A DNA stretch of 30,646 nucleotides from an uncultured Collinsella sp. (lineage in GTDB: Bacteria > Actinomycetota > Coriobacteriia > Coriobacteriales > Coriobacteriaceae): assembly GCA_900549135.1 (NCBI GenBank), contig URNI01000011.1, forward strand, positions 1 to 30,646, in the 5' to 3' direction. Below the pieces are notes generated by a model. That model was given only the letters and a program-made list of their open reading frames with translations. It was not told where the DNA came from and searched no databases. Positions within the stretch are counted from its first letter, which is position 1, and each line of letters begins with the position of its first letter. The position numbers and the translations under genes were made by a program. This document shows, piece by piece, positions 15,795-25,411 of the stretch.

Positions 15795-16912
15795 GCTGGA
15801 CGCAAAAGACCTTGGGAGAGATTGTTAATCTAAAAAGGGGGTTTGACCTCCCCTCCAGCAACAGAGTTGATGGCCCCTACCCTGTTTTCTCATCTTCGGG
15901 ACAAACGGGTACGCATTCGGAAGCCGCCGTTAAGGGGCCATGCGTCATAACCGGGCGTTATGGAACTATTGGGCAAGTTTTTTACTCCGATGCGGCTTGT
16001 TGGCCGTTAAATACGTCTTTGTACTCCACGGAATTTAAGGGCAATAATCCTAAGTTTGTTTATTACCTACTCAAAACTCTTCCGTGGCGAGACTACTTAA
16101 CTGCAAGCGCTGTGCCGGGCATAAATCGCAATCACGTTCATCTATGCCCGGTCTGTGTTCCGGATTACGAAACACAGACCTCCATTGCTACTGTCTTGGG
16201 TTTGCTGGACCATAAAATTGACGTCAATACTAAGCTAAATGGCTATTTAGAAGAGCTAGCCGCGCTTGAGTTCTCTAGACGATTTGGCGAGATTGAATCG
16301 TCTATTGATCTCGGTAAGGTTCTCTCGATTTCAACAAAAACTTTGAAACCGCAAAACTGTCACGGAGAAATTTGGGAGCATTACAGCATTCCCGCTTATG
16401 ATGCAAACCGTCGGCCTGTTTTTGAGTTGGCCGACGGCATCAAGAGCAACAAATATGTTATTGATGCCAGTTGCATCTTAATTTCCAAGCTTAACCCTAG
16501 TATCAGGAGAATTTGGATGCCCGCCTGCTCAAGCAAGCAGGCTGTGTGCTCAACGGAATTCATTGTTTACAAGCCAAAGAACCCTGTCCATAAAGCTTTC
16601 TACTATGCCGCAATTGGCGCACCAGCTTTTAGAGACTTCCTTCTTGCGCATGTTACCGGTTCAACGGGTAGTCGCCAAAGGACGGAGCCTAAAGCAACGC
16701 TAACATATCCGATTCCCAACCCTGGTTTGGAAGCTGTCGAAGATTTCTGTGCGTTTGCAAACCCGCTATATGAGCAGATAAAAGTCAATGAACGCAATTC
16801 GACGCAACTCGAGGAGCTTCGCGACACCCTTCTTCCCAAACTCATGACGGGCGAAATCGATGTCTCGAAGGTCGATTTCACGCAGCTAAATAGCCATTTA
16901 GGCGAGTGTTGA
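15791..16912 (+). CDS. hsdS: Type I restriction specificity subunit HsdS, complete two-TRD copy
   Basis: DNA-recognition subunit that combines with HsdM and HsdR; each TRD reads half of a bipartite target. The 373-residue protein has TRD1 at about 1-135 (TLGEIVNLKRGFD...), the central conserved helix DHKIDVNTKLNGYLEEL at 140-156, TRD2 at about 157-330, and the distal helix (LPKLMTGEIDVSKVDFTQLNSHLGEC) at the C-terminus. Site s3 sits exactly at codon 149 and site s4 in the last codons. The start ATG overlaps the recombinase stop, with AGGAAG (15777-15782) upstream, so it should be translated from the recombinase mRNA. It points away from hsdM and ends tail-to-tail over the truncated hsdS, sharing 35 bp including s4. 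Its DNA is AT-richer than the flanks. Confidence 0.93.
   Translation: MSWTQKTLGEIVNLKRGFDLPSSNRVDGPYPVFSSSGQTGTHSEAAVKGPCVITGRYGTIGQVFYSDAACWPLNTSLYSTEFKGNNPKFVYYLLKTLPWRDYLTASAVPGINRNHVHLCPVCVPDYETQTSIATVLGLLDHKIDVNTKLNGYLEELAALEFSRRFGEIESSIDLGKVLSISTKTLKPQNCHGEIWEHYSIPAYDANRRPVFELADGIKSNKYVIDASCILISKLNPSIRRIWMPACSSKQAVCSTEFIVYKPKNPVHKAFYYAAIGAPAFRDFLLAHVTGSTGSRQRTEPKATLTYPIPNPGLEAVEDFCAFANPLYEQIKVNERNSTQLEELRDTLLPKLMTGEIDVSKVDFTQLNSHLGEC
16235..16250 (+). repeat. Inversion site s3
   Basis: CTAAAT-GGCT-ATTTAG with AG upstream; shares 18 bp with s1. It encodes LNGYL in the central helix of the complete hsdS (codons 149-153). It is the inverted partner of s4; flipping 16251-16885 would move TRD2. 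Confidence 0.88.
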
Positions 16913-17384
16913 GATTGATTTTTCGTTCTATCGCGGCGAGAAAGGAAGCGATGGCGTCTTGCTTTTCTTTTGGGGGCAAGTCTAATCTCATGCCAAGTAG
17001 GCTTGCTTGGCTCAATTTTGGCTGTGTTGAGCCGGTAATATAGGCGGAGATGTCAGTTGAGTTTAAATAGAAGCGCAAATAATCAATGTTGCACTTACTC
17101 GTTTCGCACAGCACGTGTGCGTGATTGTTTACACGGAATTTGCCATCGACGGAATTGGCGATTGGGAGTTTGCGGCTCCTTAGGTTCTCTCCGTCTTCGG
17201 CAACCAATAAACGCTTGCCTTCGAAGGTATAGTCGCTTAAATAGTCGACTATACCCTGGGCTCCGTAATATGGATATTGACCTTTTCGGCTTGCCCTTTG
17301 CATTGATGATAACGGCTCTCTTTTTGAATCTTCGAGAAGAATGATGTCCCCTAGAAATACGGTTGATGACGGCTTATATCCCAT
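16878..17384 (-). CDS. hsdS: hsdM-linked HsdS, truncated after the first TRD
   Basis: The N-terminal half of a specificity subunit, 168 residues: TRD1 (FLGDIILLEDSKREPL...LSQASLLGMRLDLPP), the conserved helix (KQDAIASFLAAIERKINLNTRLNGYL), then Ala-Ala-stop. The stop lies just past site s4, where the continuation is the antisense end of the opposing hsdS. The ATG at 17384 overlaps the last 11 bp of hsdM in another frame, so it is co-translated with hsdM and is the copy that hsdM sees by default. Flipping the s3-s4 segment would restore a full two-TRD subunit ending in QLNSHL-Ala-stop. Engineered or natural half-HsdS proteins can dimerise to read symmetric targets, so the short form may still work. 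A longer frame opens at 17441 without support. Confidence 0.88.
   Translation of the reverse strand: MGYKPSSTVFLGDIILLEDSKREPLSSMQRASRKGQYPYYGAQGIVDYLSDYTFEGKRLLVAEDGENLRSRKLPIANSVDGKFRVNNHAHVLCETSKCNIDYLRFYLNSTDISAYITGSTQPKLSQASLLGMRLDLPPKEKQDAIASFLAAIERKINLNTRLNGYLAA
16886..16901 (-). repeat. Inversion site s4
   Basis: CTAAAT-AGCC-ATTTAG. On the plus strand it encodes LNSHL at the end of the complete hsdS. On the minus strand it encodes LNGYL at the end of the truncated hsdM-linked hsdS. Both reading frames are in the same phase as the other sites. Confidence 0.88.
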
Positions 17385-18897
17385 AACCAATTGCCTCCAG
17401 GTTCTTTTTAATCTGCTCCTGCAAGCGATTGGACTCTTCAAAGCACTTCGAAATCTCGCTAGTCAGGCGTGCCATCTTCTCTTCAAATGGTTCGCCGTCG
17501 TCTTCGGTTTCAGCAATGCCTACGTAGCGGCCGGGTGTCAGAATGAAATCTTGCTTGGCGATTTCATCTAAATCCGCTATGGCGCTGAACCCCTTCTCGG
17601 GCTCGAACTCGCCTTTGCGGAAGGAGTCGAATGCGGATGCAACTTTGTTGATGTCCTCTTCGGTAAACTCGCGTAGTTTGCGGGAAACCATGGTGCCCAT
17701 TTCGCGCGCATCGATGAACAGCGTCTTGCCGGTCTGGGCTTTCTTCTTATTCAGAATCCACAGGCACACGGGAATTTGGGTGCTGTAGAACAGCTGTCCC
17801 GGCATGGCTACAATGCCCTCTACCAAATCGTCCTCTACGATAGCGCGTCGAATATTGCCCTCGCCGCTCGTCTGGCTCGAGAGCGACCCGTTTGCCAATA
17901 CAAGGCCAATCTTACCTGTGCCGTTAAGATGCCAAATCATATGCTGCATCCAAGCGAAGTTAGCGTTACCCGTGGGCGGCATGCCGTACTTCCAACGTAC
18001 GTCTTCCTGCAGCGCTTCGCCGCCCCAGTTCTTAAGATTGAAGGGCGGGTTTGCCAGTACAAAATCGAACTTTTCATTCTTGTGCTGGTCGGCACTGAAG
18101 GTGTCGGCATAGTTGCCCAAGTCAGCCTCGATGCCGCGAATACCGAGGTTCATCTTTGCGAGCTTCCACGTGGTGGGGTTGCTTTCCTGGCCAAAGATGG
18201 TGATGTCCTGTACCACGTTGCCGCCATGGTGCTCGACGAAGGCGGCGGACTGCACGAACATGCCTCCGCTACCACAGCAGGGGTCGTACACGCGACCGTG
18301 GAAAGGCTGGAGGATTTCCACCAGCGTGCGCACGATGCACGACGGTGTATAGAACTCGCCGGCGTTTTTGCCCTCCATTGATGCGAATTTCTGCAGGCAA
18401 TATTCGTATGCGCGCCCTAACAGGTCTTTCTCGCTCTCGTTATCGGTCATTTGTACGTTTGTGAATAAGTCAACGACGTCGCCTAAGCGCCGCTTGTCTA
18501 GTTCGGGACGAGCGAAGTTCTTGGGCAGCACGTCTTTGAGCTTGTCGTTCTCGTGCTCGATGGCGCGCATGGCATTGTCGATGATCTGGCCAATTTCGGG
18601 CGTATGCGCCGCCTGTGAGATGTTCGCCCAACGTGCTTCTTCGGGAACGAAGAAGACATTCTGCTCCATGTAGCAGTCACGATCTTCCTCGTCGCCGTAA
18701 CCCTCTGCGACGAGCTCTAGATAGCGCTCGTCGAAGCGGTCCGAGAGGTACTTCAGGAAAATGAGGCCTAATACGACGTTTTTGTACTCGGCAGCGTCCA
18801 AGTTGCCGCGCAGCACGTCCGCGGCGTTCCACAGTTGGTCCTCAAAGCCAACATCGGCCGTGTTCTTCTTGGTGTCCTTAGCCTTGCTTTTAGCCAT
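17374..18897 (-). CDS. hsdM: Type I restriction-modification DNA adenine methyltransferase HsdM
   Basis: Transfers methyl groups from S-adenosylmethionine to N6 of adenine in the target set by HsdS; it is part of both the M2S methylase and the R2M2S nuclease. The 507-residue protein has an N-terminal helical HsdM_N domain (about 16-150, LWNAADVLRGNLDAAEYKNVVLGLIFLKYLSDRF), GEFYTP (180-185), SAM motif I DPCCGSGG (205-212), catalytic motif IV NPPF (283-286) and a C-terminal region ending near an HsdS-contacting helix. The start is ATG 18897, 14 bases after the hsdR stop, with AGGGAG upstream. The hsdS ATG lies inside its last codons. All motifs are intact. Confidence 0.97.
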   Translation of the reverse strand: MAKSKAKDTKKNTADVGFEDQLWNAADVLRGNLDAAEYKNVVLGLIFLKYLSDRFDERYLELVAEGYGDEEDRDCYMEQNVFFVPEEARWANISQAAHTPEIGQIIDNAMRAIEHENDKLKDVLPKNFARPELDKRRLGDVVDLFTNVQMTDNESEKDLLGRAYEYCLQKFASMEGKNAGEFYTPSCIVRTLVEILQPFHGRVYDPCCGSGGMFVQSAAFVEHHGGNVVQDITIFGQESNPTTWKLAKMNLGIRGIEADLGNYADTFSADQHKNEKFDFVLANPPFNLKNWGGEALQEDVRWKYGMPPTGNANFAWMQHMIWHLNGTGKIGLVLANGSLSSQTSGEGNIRRAIVEDDLVEGIVAMPGQLFYSTQIPVCLWILNKKKAQTGKTLFIDAREMGTMVSRKLREFTEEDINKVASAFDSFRKGEFEPEKGFSAIADLDEIAKQDFILTPGRYVGIAETEDDGEPFEEKMARLTSEISKCFEESNRLQEQIKKNLEAIGYGI

Positions 18898-18911
18898 GCT
18901 GTTTTAACTCC

Positions 18912-22001
<3,090 letters not shown>

Positions 22002-22054
22002 GCGCACTCCTTACCTTATGCTTCTTCGACGCTGGTGAGCCTGTCCACCATTGC

Positions 22055-22088
22055 ATTCTAGCAGTTAATCTTGCATATATTGGTATAT
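22055..22088 (-). promoter_or_regulatory. Candidate hsdR promoter with overlapping dyad
   Basis: On the minus strand an extended -10 (TG-C-TAGAAT, hexamer at 22055-22060) lies 54 bases before the hsdR ATG, without a good -35. In the -35 zone is a small dyad, ATATA-4-TATAT (22075-22088), that could bind a regulator. Suggestive only. Confidence 0.3.
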
Positions 22089-22585
22089 CTGACACCCGTT
22101 AGTTGCCATTTGACTTATCGGTTGATCGCGCCAGAATGACAATTGGTGGCAAGGCTCTCTTGCTTATTTAAATCGACTTCTATTTATGGGCGCTCGTGTT
22201 GTGACAGTTGCCCAAGCGCTTGCTTGAAGCCGTTGTTGATGATCTCGAGATCGTTTCCCGCTTGCATTTTAATGAGTGTCGGGCCGGAGGCGATGGCGGA
22301 TGTGGTGCGATGGTGCCAAGAAAAGCGCCTAGACCTGGGTGAGGAACCGAGGCCGCGGGAGCTTTTCTATTTCTTTGGTCGTATGGATTGTCGGTTCTGT
22401 TGGTCGCGCCGGCGTTGTTTCTTTGCTCTCGTTCGCACGGAATCCGCTTGTGGCGGTAGATGTAAATAAACGGTGGAGTGGCTGCAAAAGAGCCGTCTCG
22501 CTGGGTAAAATCGGGATGTGCCGCGGAACCCGCTCCTCAGCTAGTCACACTTCGGAAGCGCGGGCAACGCAGGTTCTATCGTCTT

Positions 22586-22612
22586 AAAGGGTCGGCTGCA
22601 ACCGACCCTTTT
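22586..22612 (+). terminator. Strong intrinsic terminator without an obvious gene
   Basis: AAAGGGTCGG (22586-22595) and CCGACCCTTT (22602-22611) form a perfect stem with a 6-nt loop and run into TTTTCT on the plus strand. Read leftward it could also end the 24879-22724 operon, although its T-run there is only TTT. Confidence 0.75.
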
Positions 22613-22723
22613 CTACGACTCCCTTCGCTATCCGTTGCTGCTTATATTCCCACCAGATCGCGTAGAGGTTCCGGGCAATGCCGGTCGCATATATCGAGAG
22701 GCGCAGGATTTCAAGAAACAAGT

Positions 22724-22942
22724 TCATAGTTTGAATTGAGCAAGCGTCTGCCCGAAGAAGCTTAGTTCGGATGGCCCATAAATGAGCGAGCCGCCATCTT
22801 CGGTCTGGTAGACCCCGCAGGGGAGGTAACGCCCGTCGGGGAGGACATAGAGGCTGGCTTCTTCCTTCAGTCCTGCTGGAAATAGCGGAATCCCGTTTTC
22901 GTCCACTTGGAACTCGTCTATATTTGCGATCTCTCTTTCCAT
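22724..22942 (-). CDS. Small conserved-looking protein of unknown function (72 aa)
   Basis: An acidic 72-residue protein (MEREIANIDEFQVDENG...), not recognised. It looks genuine because AGGAGG lies 5 bases before its ATG at 22942. It also follows the ADP-ribosylglycohydrolase gene by only 35 bases on the same strand. The sequence is rich in Gly, Pro and aromatic residues in a beta-like pattern (LYVLPDGRYLPCGVYQTEDGGSLIYG), has no signal peptide or TM segment, and could be a small partner or immunity-type protein. The function is unknown. Confidence 0.7.
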   Translation of the reverse strand: MEREIANIDEFQVDENGIPLFPAGLKEEASLYVLPDGRYLPCGVYQTEDGGSLIYGPSELSFFGQTLAQFKL

Positions 22943-22977
22943 GGCGCCTCCTGGTCAGTTTCTATCGTAAGTGCGCC

Positions 22978-23766
22978 TTAAAACAAACACTGCTCTATCA
23001 GCTCTTTACCGCGCAGGATGTCAATCCACTCTCGTGGGACGGCCTCGATACCGTATGCCGTGCCGGCGAGGGCGCCTGCGACAGCCGCTGTGGTGTCGGT
23101 GTCGTCGCCCAGGTTGACGGCGGCAAGCACGCAATCTTCGTAGCTGTTAGTGTTGACAAAGCACCAGGCGGCTGCCTTAAGCGTGTCGCGCACGAAGCCG
23201 CCAGACCTGATTCCACGCTCGGGCACGTCTTTCAGATGGAGCACCCATGAGGGGAGCGCGCCGTTCAACACGTCTCTCATCAGTTCGACAAATATGACGC
23301 ATGCGTCGGTCGATGTTCTGTGGGCGTGCGTGATCGCGGAGACCTTGCTGACCTCTTCGTCTGTCGCATCGGTGAACGCCAGGGGTGCGATGCGCATGAG
23401 CGAACCGTTACCGTTGTCGCGCTCGCCGGAGCCTCCTTTACCGGCGCGCAGGGCGCGAACGGTCGTGTCGCCGTAATCGAAAACGCCGTCGATCGTATAC
23501 TCACCACGGGCAATCCAGCTTGCGAACTTGTCGCGCATGTCCGCGGTGTCGATGTGCCCAAGCTCCCTAATCGAGTCGCAGGTAGCAAGCGTCATGGACG
23601 TGTCATCGCTCCAGGTGCCGGCGGGCTGCCCATGCGTGCCGTGGCCAATCATGTCGGTGCATTCGAACGTGCCGCGGGGCCTGAACTCGTAGGGAACGCC
23701 CAACGCGTCGCCGACGGCAAGCCCATAGATGCAGTCGCGCAGTGTTGTTTTCGGTCTGTCTGTCAT
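22978..23766 (-). CDS. ADP-ribosylglycohydrolase family protein (DraG/ARH type)
   Basis: Hydrolyses ADP-ribose from modified proteins, nucleic acids or small molecules using a two-metal centre. The 262-residue protein shows the family hallmarks: GDALGVPYEF near the N-terminus, the first metal-binding set in TWSDDTSMTL (about 51-60), GNGSLMRIAPLA in the middle, and the second set in NLGDDTDTTAAVAGALAGTAYG near the C-terminus. ATG 23766 follows GAGGAG at 7-base spacing. The gene lies 63 bases downstream of the YhcG-like nuclease and 35 bases before the 72-residue ORF, on the same strand, suggesting one transcript. The substrate is unknown. In other bacteria such enzymes counter ADP-ribosylating toxins or regulate enzymes; which applies here is open. 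Confidence 0.93.
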   Translation of the reverse strand: MTDRPKTTLRDCIYGLAVGDALGVPYEFRPRGTFECTDMIGHGTHGQPAGTWSDDTSMTLATCDSIRELGHIDTADMRDKFASWIARGEYTIDGVFDYGDTTVRALRAGKGGSGERDNGNGSLMRIAPLAFTDATDEEVSKVSAITHAHRTSTDACVIFVELMRDVLNGALPSWVLHLKDVPERGIRSGGFVRDTLKAAAWCFVNTNSYEDCVLAAVNLGDDTDTTAAVAGALAGTAYGIEAVPREWIDILRGKELIEQCLF

Positions 23767-23829
23767 GGAAAGCTCCTCTTATCCCGGGTGATGTGGAGCG
23801 CCATCGGTGGTGTCGGTCGCAACGTATTG

Positions 23830-24879
23830 CTATCCTTGTGCTTCGCTATTAGTCGCTTCGTTGATGGCGCGGTACTCGGCACTCAGCTCGCGCGCCAGCT
23901 CTTCCTTACTTGGAAGATACGGCAGGTATTTGGCGGCAAACACTTGGTCGTTGTCTTTGGGCAGCGTGTACTCGACAATCGAATCGCTTTTGTCCGCGCA
24001 GAGCACGATGCCTATGGGCGGATTGTCGCCTTCGTTCATGAGCTCGCGCGTGTAGTAGTTCACATACATTTGCATCTGGCCCAAGTCCTGGTGCGTAAGA
24101 TCGTCCGTCTTAAGGTCGATAAGCACGAAGCAGCGCATCAGATAGTTGTAAAACACAAGGTCAATATAGAAATGGCGCCCATCAAAGGTGATACGCTTTT
24201 GGCGCGCTTCGAAAGCGAAGCCACGGCCAAGCTCCAGCAGGAACTTCTGAAGATGTGTGATGAGCGCCTGCTCTAGATCGCTCTCGCGAAACGCAGTATC
24301 GTCCGAGAAACCTAAAAACTCCAGTACATATGGATCGCGGATGATATCCTCGGGGCGACGAGCCGGGGCGCTCTTTTGGATTTCCTGGGTGACGGCCTCT
24401 TTGTCTTTGCTGGCAAGTAGGCGCTCGCGGAACATGGTGTTGATCTGGCGTTCGAGCTGACGCGTGCTCCAGCGAGAATCGGCACATTCGTTCATGTACC
24501 AGGCGCGAGCATCAGGGTCGGGAATGCGCATCAACCTGCGGTAATGAGTCCAGCTCAATTCGCTACGCAGTGCGTCGCGAATTGGAAACGCAAGAAAGAA
24601 CTGACGCATATTGCGAAGGTTTGCGATGCCAAAGCCTCTTCCGAAATCCGCGGTAAGCCTTCTGGAGAGGCCTGCAATCAATGCCTCTCCATATGCTGCG
24701 CGCTCCTCTCCGGCCTGCTCATCAACAATGCTCTTGCCGATCTCCCAATACGCCTCAACCATCGCAAAGTTAACGGCGGTATAGGCCTTGTCGCGAGCGG
24801 CGTTGAGAATCGAGGAAACCTGCTTGTAAAAAACTTCTGGCACGATTACCGATTCTCCACGGTTTACCAGTTCGTCCAT
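23830..24879 (-). CDS. YhcG/DUF1016-family PD-(D/E)XK nuclease-domain protein
   Basis: A 349-residue protein. The N-terminal DUF1016 domain (about 12-160) is helical, with the family pattern EAYWEIGKSIV...LSRRLTADFGRGFGIANLRNMRQFF...LSWTHYRRLMRI. The C-terminal nuclease domain shows FYIDLVFYNYLMRCFVLIDLK, giving the D...(D)xK core, and then Q...Y downstream. Family members are linked to recombination-promoting nuclease and defence functions. ATG 24879 is preceded by a G-rich stretch, and GTG 24882 is adjacent. It heads the leftward three-gene unit. Its location beside hsdRMS fits an accessory defence cluster, but a direct defence role is inference. Confidence 0.9.
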   Translation of the reverse strand: MDELVNRGESVIVPEVFYKQVSSILNAARDKAYTAVNFAMVEAYWEIGKSIVDEQAGEERAAYGEALIAGLSRRLTADFGRGFGIANLRNMRQFFLAFPIRDALRSELSWTHYRRLMRIPDPDARAWYMNECADSRWSTRQLERQINTMFRERLLASKDKEAVTQEIQKSAPARRPEDIIRDPYVLEFLGFSDDTAFRESDLEQALITHLQKFLLELGRGFAFEARQKRITFDGRHFYIDLVFYNYLMRCFVLIDLKTDDLTHQDLGQMQMYVNYYTRELMNEGDNPPIGIVLCADKSDSIVEYTLPKDNDQVFAAKYLPYLPSKEELARELSAEYRAINEATNSEAQG

Positions 24880-25047
24880 CACTGTCGCCCCACTTTCCTC
24901 TTGTGGAATGCATCTTTATCGCATTTAGTTTAAAGCTTCGCGCGGACACGAATTGCTGTGCTGTCTGGCACCTTCGCATGGGAGCCTTGCGGTGACTAAA
25001 ATGTGGCAATAGAGGCAGTTTTAGCGAACCCCATGGGAGTGGCACGC

Positions 25048-25317
25048 ATGGACAACAACACCTTGCTGTTTCAGGACAAGGGTTCGGGTAGGTTTAAAGA
25101 CATCAAGATCTACCCTAACCGCATTGAGGTACTCAAGAAGGGCACTTTTGGCGGCAAGCACACCGAGATTGTCTACCTTAAGGACATCACGGGGGTCAGC
25201 AGGATCAAGGGCCGCGACGTTTTCCTACGTAACAGGCTGTTGACTGCCTGTGTCTTTAGTCTGAGCAGCCGCTCCCAAGCTCAGGAGTTCGTGAATGCGC
25301 TGAACATGGTGATGTAG
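25048..25317 (+). CDS. Small PH-like domain protein (89 aa)
   Basis: An 89-residue, probably cytoplasmic protein whose strand pattern (DIKIYPNRIEVLKKG, HTEIVYLKDITGVS, then a C-terminal helix SQAQEFVNALNMV) resembles the bacterial PH/GRAM-like fold often found with SHOCT domains. I chose ATG 25048 because GGGAG (25035-25039) lies upstream; the longer frame from 25003 lacks a site. It is convergent with the PLC-like gene across a shared terminator. The fold call is by eye; the function is unknown. Confidence 0.65.
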   Translation: MDNNTLLFQDKGSGRFKDIKIYPNRIEVLKKGTFGGKHTEIVYLKDITGVSRIKGRDVFLRNRLLTACVFSLSSRSQAQEFVNALNMVM

Positions 25318-25345
25318 CCGATAGCGGCGTTCGGGCCAAGGTAAA

Positions 25346-25382
25346 AATCGGGGGCACAGAACGGTGTTCTGCGCCCCCGATT
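25346..25382. terminator. Bidirectional terminator between the PH-like and PLC-like genes
   Basis: AATCGGGGGCACAGAAC (25346-25362) pairs with 25366-25382 over 17 positions with one mismatch and a GGT loop. The A-run before it gives a strong T-run for the leftward PLC-like gene. Confidence 0.85.
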
Positions 25383-25411
25383 GAGTCGATGTGTCTAAAA
25401 GGCCGGCTTGC

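Larger units (their letters stand above)
14113..16901. other. Invertible hsdS domain-shuffling region
   Basis: This composite element contains the stored TRD2 cassette (between s1 and s2), the recombinase plus mobile TRD1 (s2 to s3) and a second TRD2 (s3 to s4). Sites alternate in orientation (+, -, +, -). Any adjacent pair gives an inversion; s1/s3 or s2/s4 would give a deletion. All joins keep the reading frame. The recombinase lies inside the element. Confidence 0.82.
22008..22723. other. 716-base gap without a convincing gene
   Basis: Between hsdR and the 72-residue ORF I see the hsdR leader, a strong terminator at 22586-22612, and short open frames on the plus strand (longest 108 codons, 22143-22469). 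Those frames have no ribosome site and odd Cys/Arg-rich translations. Fragments such as KRLLEAVVDDLEIVSRLHF (near 22215) and MADVVRWCQEKRLDL (near 22293) look protein-like but lie in different frames. The gap could be a decayed gene or an untranslated transcript. Confidence 0.5.

Noticed and set aside
22143..22469. A 108-codon rightward ORF upstream of the restriction locus.
   Set aside because: No ribosome site, unusual Cys/Arg content and no conserved look. It is kept only as part of the unexplained gap.
22480..22585. A possible tRNA-like or attachment-site sequence before the strong hairpin.
   Set aside because: I could not form a cloverleaf; D-arm, anticodon arm and TPsiC loop do not fit. 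No CCA-like end and no matching repeat at the other island border were seen.
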